Origin: Ruminococcus sp.
GTDB taxonomy: Bacteria > Bacillota > Clostridia > Oscillospirales > Ruminococcaceae
Direction: 5' to 3'
Assembly: GCA_017626015.1 (NCBI GenBank)
Contig: JAGAJO010000004.1
Location: 129,553-193,552, forward strand
Length of the DNA stretch: 64,000 nucleotides
Shown: positions 59,636 through 64,000 of the stretch, piece by piece
How positions within the stretch are numbered: the first letter of the stretch is position 1
Layout: every line of letters starts with the position of its first letter
Translations under genes and position numbers: made by a program
The notes under the pieces: model-generated
Database searches by the model: none
Seen by the model: only the letters and a program-made list of their open reading frames with translations
Told to the model about the DNA's origin: nothing

Positions 59636-60658
59636 ATGGTAATCGTACTGAAAAACGGAGCGACAAAAAAACAGATCGACGAGCTTATGAGCTGGCTCAC
59701 CAGATTTGACGTAAAGACAAATCTGGTAGAGGGCGTACACTCGAACATTATAGGACTTATAGGCGACACCACGCAGATAGATATGGAGTCCGTTCAGGCT
59801 AAGGAGATCGTAGAGACGGTAAAGCGTGTGCAGGAGCCTTACAAGAACGCTAACAGACGTTTTCACCCGGAGGATACCGTTATCGAGGTAAGGGGAAGAA
59901 AAATAGGCGGAGGAACGCTCAATGTCATTGCGGGTCCGTGTTCAGTGGAGACGGAGGAGCAGACTATCTCCACGGCGATCGCAGTCAAGGAGGCAGGAGC
60001 GACTATGCTCAGGGGAGGAGCCTTCAAGCCCAGGACCTCGCCGTACTCCTTCCAGGGACTGGGAAAAGAGGGCATAGAAATTCTCAAAAAGGCAAGGGAT
60101 ATCACAGGACTTCCAATTGTTACTGAGATCATGGAGCTTACGGATCTCGATCTTTTTGAGGACGTGGACGTTATCCAGGTCGGCGCAAGAAATTCGCAGA
60201 ATTTCACGCTGTTAAAGGCTCTCGGAAGATGCGACAAGCCTATTCTTCTCAAAAGGGGACTTGCGGGTACCCTGCAGGAAACTCTTATGTCTGCGGAATA
60301 TATAATGTCCGAGGGAAACACCAAGGTAATTATCTGCGAGAGAGGTATAAGGACCTACGAGACGGCTACCAGAAACACGCTGGATCTGTCGGCAGTTCCG
60401 CTGCTTAAGCAGAAATCGCATCTGCCGGTAACGGTGGACCCCAGCCACGCAACGGGAATAGCCTCGCTGGTCGAACCCCTTTCGCTGGGAGCAGTTGCGG
60501 TAGGCTGCGACGCACTGGAGATCGAGGTGCATAACGATCCCAAGAACGCATGGAGCGACGGAGCGCAGTCGCTGACCCCCGTCCAGTTTGCAGAGACTAT
60601 GAAAAAGATCAAGGCTATGGCAGAGTTCTGCGGCAGACCTCTCGACGTATGCGAATGA
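59636..60658 (+). CDS. aroF: 3-deoxy-7-phosphoheptulonate (DAHP) synthase, type I-beta with N-terminal ACT-like domain
   Basis: 340 residues. Residues 1-~75 form a ferredoxin-like (ACT-like) regulatory domain (MVIVLKNGATKKQIDELMSWL). The TIM barrel follows: IAGPCSVE, LRGGAFKPRTSPYSFQGLG (PEP and metal site), TEIMELTDLD, QVGARNSQNFTLL, LKRGL and VDPSHATG. The enzyme joins PEP and erythrose 4-phosphate, the entry to the shikimate pathway. The N-terminal domain in this class gives feedback control by Phe/Tyr or prephenate. The gene is preceded by an aromatic-rich leader frame and a terminator, suggesting control at transcription too. Strong ribosome site (acggaggaa). Confidence 0.95.
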   Translation: MVIVLKNGATKKQIDELMSWLTRFDVKTNLVEGVHSNIIGLIGDTTQIDMESVQAKEIVETVKRVQEPYKNANRRFHPEDTVIEVRGRKIGGGTLNVIAGPCSVETEEQTISTAIAVKEAGATMLRGGAFKPRTSPYSFQGLGKEGIEILKKARDITGLPIVTEIMELTDLDLFEDVDVIQVGARNSQNFTLLKALGRCDKPILLKRGLAGTLQETLMSAEYIMSEGNTKVIICERGIRTYETATRNTLDLSAVPLLKQKSHLPVTVDPSHATGIASLVEPLSLGAVAVGCDALEIEVHNDPKNAWSDGAQSLTPVQFAETMKKIKAMAEFCGRPLDVCE

Positions 60659-60742
60659 TAAAAATGAACGGTTTTGTTTAATTATTTTTCCAATTGTAGG
60701 ATTTTAACAAAATAAATTGTTATTATTTTACGCCGGAATATG

Positions 60743-60771
60743 TTGACAATTCATGAAAAATGCTGTAAGAT
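60743..60771 (+). promoter_or_regulatory. Sigma-A promoter of the CHAP-protein transcript
   Basis: TTGACA, 17-bp spacer, TAAGAT. Confidence 0.7.
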
Positions 60772-60791
60772 AATATACAGAGGTGAGATTT

Positions 60792-60845
60792 ATGTGCAAA
60801 ATAGCTATTTCCATTAACTGTAAATGGGGGGGCGCTCTAAGGTAG
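60792..60845 (+). CDS. Candidate short peptide MCKIAISINCKWGGALR
   Basis: Seventeen codons with a good ribosome site (GAGGTGA, 6 bases before ATG), starting only about 14 nt after the predicted transcription start. Contains two Cys, a Trp and a Gly pair. Codons for Trp-Gly-Gly come from a seven-G run (60826-60832) that could slip. It may be a regulatory leader peptide or a small secreted or signalling peptide. No homologue is known to me. Confidence 0.45.
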   Translation: MCKIAISINCKWGGALR

Positions 60846-60979
60846 CCTTTGGCTGTTATGCACAAAAATCATCTTTGAACGGTTTATTAAAGCGTAGTAT
60901 ACGGTGAATTTGTCCGTGATCTGTTCACGGTCAGATTCGTTGTATGCTGCGCTTGATTTTATTTTAAGGAGGTTTTTTT

Positions 60980-63900
60980 ATGAAAAAACGAATGGTAAGC
61001 TTTTTTACAAGCTTGCTGATGGTCTTTAGTTTGGCGACGATTATGCCGGGTATGAGTGCGAGCGCAACGCAGGACAGAAGTGCCAATTTCAGTAAGTCGT
61101 ACGCATTAACCGGTAACGGTGCAAACGATATAGTAGCTGTTGCAATGGCGCAAAAGGATAAGACCAAGGCTCAGCTTGGCTATACTGAAGCCTGGTGTGC
61201 GGATTTTGTAAGCGATTGTGCAAGACTTGCGGGGATAAGCAATAAAATACCTGCTAATGGATATTGTGGAACTCTTTACACTAATATAAAAAATGCCGGC
61301 GGTAAGGAAGTAACCTCGCCTCAAAAGGGAGATATAATTTTTTATTACTGTACGGCAAGCTCATGCCCAAATTCTGGGAAGCCATGGGTACACGTCGGAA
61401 TTATGACCGGTTCGGGAAGTTCTATTGAGGGTAATTCGGGAGGAAAGGTTTCATACAAATCAAAGGTAACATATACTGATGCCAATGGTCACACATATAA
61501 CCATTCCGGAACGAATTTAGTTACAGTTAAATATCTCAGACCTAATTATCAAAATGCAAAAAAAATTCTCCCCGGTACAATTGACAGCGGTTGGAACGTA
61601 CCGGCAAATGTAACTGCGTCAAAAAAGATCAGTACCTACAATGAATATGGCAATGTCGAATCGGATCATTATATCGATTCGGGCGATAATTGCTATGTCA
61701 GCGAGGTATATACAAATGGCTTTGTAAAGGTGCAATATCCAATTACAGGCGGTAAACGCTGGGCTTATGCGAAAAGAACGGATTTCTCTTTAACAAAGAA
61801 AGAAAGTTATATTAATTTAGGAAATGATTTCAAAGCACTGATAATTAATACAAATCCATGGAAACCAATATTGCTAGGTGACAACGGAAATGTAGTGTTA
61901 GGTAGCGAAAAAAGAACAAATTTTGATAAAACGTTATGGCATTTTATTCGAAACAAAGAAGATGGGACATATACCATTTGGTCATATTATAGCGGTAAAC
62001 CTATGTATGTGAATGGGGGGAAAAATGCGGATAGTGTAATTGTGAAAAGCGGTGATGTACCGTCGTACGAGTCACAAGCTTGGTATATTATTAAACGTTC
62101 AGATGGATCATTAGGATTAAAACCTAAATGCTCTTCTATTAGAGTTTTAGATATTGCCGGCGGTGCTACTACAGATGGAACACCGGTACAAATATACACC
62201 TCGAATAATTCGTCTGCACAATGCTTTAGTATTTATATGCTTGACAGTAAGCGTGACGTGTTAAATTATAAAATATCCGCTGCGAAAACAACGGCTAATT
62301 TAAATGAAAAAGTAAATATAACCGTTGGAGGTAATACTCCGTATGTTTATAATTACAAATTCCATATTATTGATCCTAGCGGAAAAGAAACTGTAATTGA
62401 TAATAAGTGTAATTTCACCTATGGTTTCACAGGTACAAAGGTAGGTAAATATGTCATTTATGCTGAAATAAAAAGTCCGATATTAACTGAAAAAGGTTCA
62501 AAAACAAGTAAATGTGTGACTATTAATGTTGAAAATGTACTGTCGGTATCCTATAATGCCAACGGCGGTAAGATTACATCTGATACATATAAACTTAACA
62601 GTAATATTGTTTATAAGGGCAATACAAAATTTACCGAAACATGGAAGTATGATGAAACGCATAAAAACGGATTAACAAATGCTAAAACCTTTGGCCTGAC
62701 AAAAGAAGGTTATACATTCAAAGGCTGGGGAACAACTGCAAGCGGCGGAACAATCTTTGATCAGGACGATACGACTGTTAAGCCCAGTCAGATAAATGCA
62801 AATGTTAAAAAAGGTAATTGTTCGACAACGCTGTATGCAATCTGGACACCTAATGTATTAACTGTTAATTTCAATGCCAACGGCGGTAAGATCACATCTG
62901 ATACATATAAACTTAACAATAATATTGTTTATAAGGGCGATACAAAATTTACCGAAACATGGAAGTATGAAGAACCGCATAAACACGGACTAACCAATGC
63001 TACAACCTTTGGTCTGACAAAGGACGGCTATACTTTCAAAGGCTGGAGTACCTCCTCAAATGGATCAGCAACTGTGTTTAACGACCATGACAACACTGTA
63101 GTTCCCAGTCAGATAAATGCAAACGTTAAAAAAGGTAATTGTTCGACAACGTTGTATGCAATCTGGGAAAAGAATCATGTTCATTCATATACAAGCGAAA
63201 TTACAAAGCAGCCGACATGTACCTCAGCCGGAGTTAAGACATTTACATGTTCTTGCGGAGATGAATACACCGAAACAATCAATGCCGCAGGTCATACAGC
63301 AGTTACAGACAATGCAGTTGCCGCAACCTGTACAACAGCGGGCAAAACAGAGGGTTCGCACTGCTCAAAATGCAACGCCGTTATCAAGACTCAGACAGAT
63401 GTTCCCGCAAAGGGTCACACCTACAGTTCATGGAATACCACAAAAGCAGCGACCTGCACAGCAGCAGGATCGCAGACCAGAAAATGCTCGGTGTGCGGAA
63501 ATACTGAAACAAAAGCTATAGCGAAGCTCAGCCATACGCCCTCCGGCTGGATAACCGTAAAGGCTCCTTCAGTCGGCGTATCGGGACTCATGCAGAAAAA
63601 ATGCACCGTCTGCGGTACACAGCTTGAAACTATGGATATCCCTGCGATCGAAGCCAAAAAGCTTTCCGCCTGCAAGATCACCCTTAGCTCGTCCTCGGCA
63701 TATTTCAGAGGAACAAGGGTAAAGTCCACCGTAACGGTCAAGGACGGCGATACCGTGCTGAAATCGGGTACGGATTACACAGTCGCTTATTACAATAATC
63801 TTTCCGTAGGAACGGCTTCTGTAAAAATCACCGGCAAGGGCAACTATGCGGGTACGGTAACAAAGACCTACACCATAAAGGCAAGGAACATTGCAAACTG

Positions 63901-64000
63901 CGATATCGAGCTTGCCCAGAGCAAATATTATTTCACAGGCGCAAGAGTCAGACCGGCGGTCAAGTCCGTAAAGATAGGCGACACCGAGCTTTACAGCGGA
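60980..64000 (+). CDS. Large secreted CHAP-amidase surface protein with ricin-B, InlB-type and Cys-rich repeats (3' end outside window)
   Basis: ATG 60980 follows AAGGAGG; the frame stays open to the window end (1,007 codons). Order: signal peptide (1-~29); CHAP domain with AWCADFVSDC (Cys73) and WVHVGIM (His138); SH3-like region (~205-270); ricin-type beta-trefoil (~295-415: YYSGKPMYVN, LDIAGGATTDGTPVQIYTSN); a Y-rich beta domain; two InlB/Listeria-Bacteroides repeats (YNANGGKI ... TLYAIW) encoded by a ~318-bp duplication; three Cys-rich modules with H...T..PTC...G...F.C.CG; then Ig-like repeats starting ITLSSSSAYFRG. The CHAP part likely cleaves peptidoglycan cross-links or amide bonds, the rest binds glycans or wall. 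Codon use in residues ~260-500 is more AT-rich than in the rest, suggesting a mosaic origin. Confidence 0.87.
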   Translation, partial: MKKRMVSFFTSLLMVFSLATIMPGMSASATQDRSANFSKSYALTGNGANDIVAVAMAQKDKTKAQLGYTEAWCADFVSDCARLAGISNKIPANGYCGTLYTNIKNAGGKEVTSPQKGDIIFYYCTASSCPNSGKPWVHVGIMTGSGSSIEGNSGGKVSYKSKVTYTDANGHTYNHSGTNLVTVKYLRPNYQNAKKILPGTIDSGWNVPANVTASKKISTYNEYGNVESDHYIDSGDNCYVSEVYTNGFVKVQYPITGGKRWAYAKRTDFSLTKKESYINLGNDFKALIINTNPWKPILLGDNGNVVLGSEKRTNFDKTLWHFIRNKEDGTYTIWSYYSGKPMYVNGGKNADSVIVKSGDVPSYESQAWYIIKRSDGSLGLKPKCSSIRVLDIAGGATTDGTPVQIYTSNNSSAQCFSIYMLDSKRDVLNYKISAAKTTANLNEKVNITVGGNTPYVYNYKFHIIDPSGKETVIDNKCNFTYGFTGTKVGKYVIYAEIKSPILTEKGSKTSKCVTINVENVLSVSYNANGGKITSDTYKLNSNIVYKGNTKFTETWKYDETHKNGLTNAKTFGLTKEGYTFKGWGTTASGGTIFDQDDTTVKPSQINANVKKGNCSTTLYAIWTPNVLTVNFNANGGKITSDTYKLNNNIVYKGDTKFTETWKYEEPHKHGLTNATTFGLTKDGYTFKGWSTSSNGSATVFNDHDNTVVPSQINANVKKGNCSTTLYAIWEKNHVHSYTSEITKQPTCTSAGVKTFTCSCGDEYTETINAAGHTAVTDNAVAATCTTAGKTEGSHCSKCNAVIKTQTDVPAKGHTYSSWNTTKAATCTAAGSQTRKCSVCGNTETKAIAKLSHTPSGWITVKAPSVGVSGLMQKKCTVCGTQLETMDIPAIEAKKLSACKITLSSSSAYFRGTRVKSTVTVKDGDTVLKSGTDYTVAYYNNLSVGTASVKITGKGNYAGTVTKTYTIKARNIANCDIELAQSKYYFTGARVRPAVKSVKIGDTELYSG
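62555..63169 (+). repeat. Tandem ~318-bp duplication inside the CHAP-protein gene
   Basis: The stretch from 62555 recurs from 62873, nearly identical over most of its length (for example CATCTGATACATATAAACTT in both) and with one extra codon in the second copy. Each encodes one InlB-type repeat. High DNA identity indicates recent duplication or gene conversion. Confidence 0.9.

Larger units (their letters stand above)
60659..60979 (+). promoter_or_regulatory. Leader region of the CHAP-domain surface protein gene
   Basis: After an AT-rich stretch come a promoter (60743-60771), a 17-codon frame (60792-60845), a small AGCC-TTT-GGCT hairpin and a 63-nt hairpin (60891-60953) whose 22-bp outer stem pairs completely if G-U pairs are allowed, with an inner CCGTGA / TCACGG stem. 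A T-rich tail and the AAGGAGG ribosome site follow. The order promoter, short frame, strong hairpin, gene suggests attenuation. Confidence 0.5.

Noticed and set aside
60792-60845. RiPP precursor peptide
   Set aside because: No radical SAM, lanthipeptide or other modifying enzyme gene lies nearby, so only a leader or free peptide role is proposed.
1-64000. CRISPR arrays, rRNA and tRNA genes
   Set aside because: No regularly spaced short repeats, no rRNA-like blocks and no tRNA cloverleaf with TTCGAATC-type T-loop and acceptor pairing were recognised in intergenic regions.

Overview
The window reads as chromosome from a low-to-moderate GC, Gram-positive anaerobe of the class Clostridia, most like Ruminococcus and relatives. 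The basis is indirect: AGGAGG-type ribosome sites before nearly every gene, sigma-A promoters with 17-bp spacers, a group B-like [FeFe] hydrogenase, an oxygen-sensitive 2-hydroxyacyl-CoA dehydratase-type activase, lipobox and sortase-like surface proteins, BspA-type repeats and no outer-membrane genes. No rRNA, tRNA, CRISPR array, integrase or transposase gene was recognised.

Layout. 1-2.4 kb: end of an efflux adaptor gene, a membrane protein, then an isochorismatase-fold hydrolase and an Hpt protein on the minus strand. 2.5-7.4 kb: an operon of two dynamin-like GTPases with a degenerate M48 peptidase-like protein between them. 7.8-14.3 kb: tspO, an acyl-CoA thioesterase, and parC and parE separated by a membrane protein. 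14.4-17 kb: a 40-residue membrane peptide and an ECF sigma factor with a putative anti-sigma partner. 17-26.3 kb: [FeFe] hydrogenase, Na+/solute symporter, TrpB-like enzyme and a two-gene activase/dehydratase system. 26.5-31 kb: a phosphorelay (hybrid kinase, Hpt, REC-HD-GYP) with a long leader. 31-38 kb: GH13 amylase, asparaginase, a low-GC island (superinfection-immunity-like protein, small HTH protein), an XRE regulator, a ZIP transporter and a CwlD-like amidase. 38-47.4 kb: an SPFH protein, then one long minus-strand run manA-glcK-two unknowns-ilvD-unknown-pyrC-pyrF. 47.4-55.4 kb: a BspA-like surface protein, small regulators and membrane proteins, an FkbM methyltransferase, a NodB deacetylase with a CE2-type esterase, and an M23 peptidase. 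56-64 kb: hflX, a GT-C type membrane protein, the DAHP synthase gene aroF and the first 1,007 codons of a CHAP-domain surface protein.

The most interesting material is regulatory and short. aroF is preceded by a promoter, a 41-codon open frame with 12 aromatic residues in an 18-residue stretch, and a terminator: the layout of a ribosome-mediated aromatic amino acid attenuator. hflX has a promoter, a 10-codon leader frame and a terminator, as expected of antibiotic- or stalling-responsive attenuation. The CHAP gene also has a short frame (17 codons) and a 63-nt hairpin in its leader. The REC-HD-GYP operon leader contains an internal terminator, and the M23 peptidase leader has a hairpin loop complementary to sequence beside its ribosome site. 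A hairpin-bearing intergenic repeat of about 120 bp recurs in at least six full or decayed copies. Protein-level oddities are the pseudo-M48/dynamin cluster and the membrane gene inside the topoisomerase locus.

All assignments come from reading the sequence and remembered family motifs; no database search or RNA folding was run.
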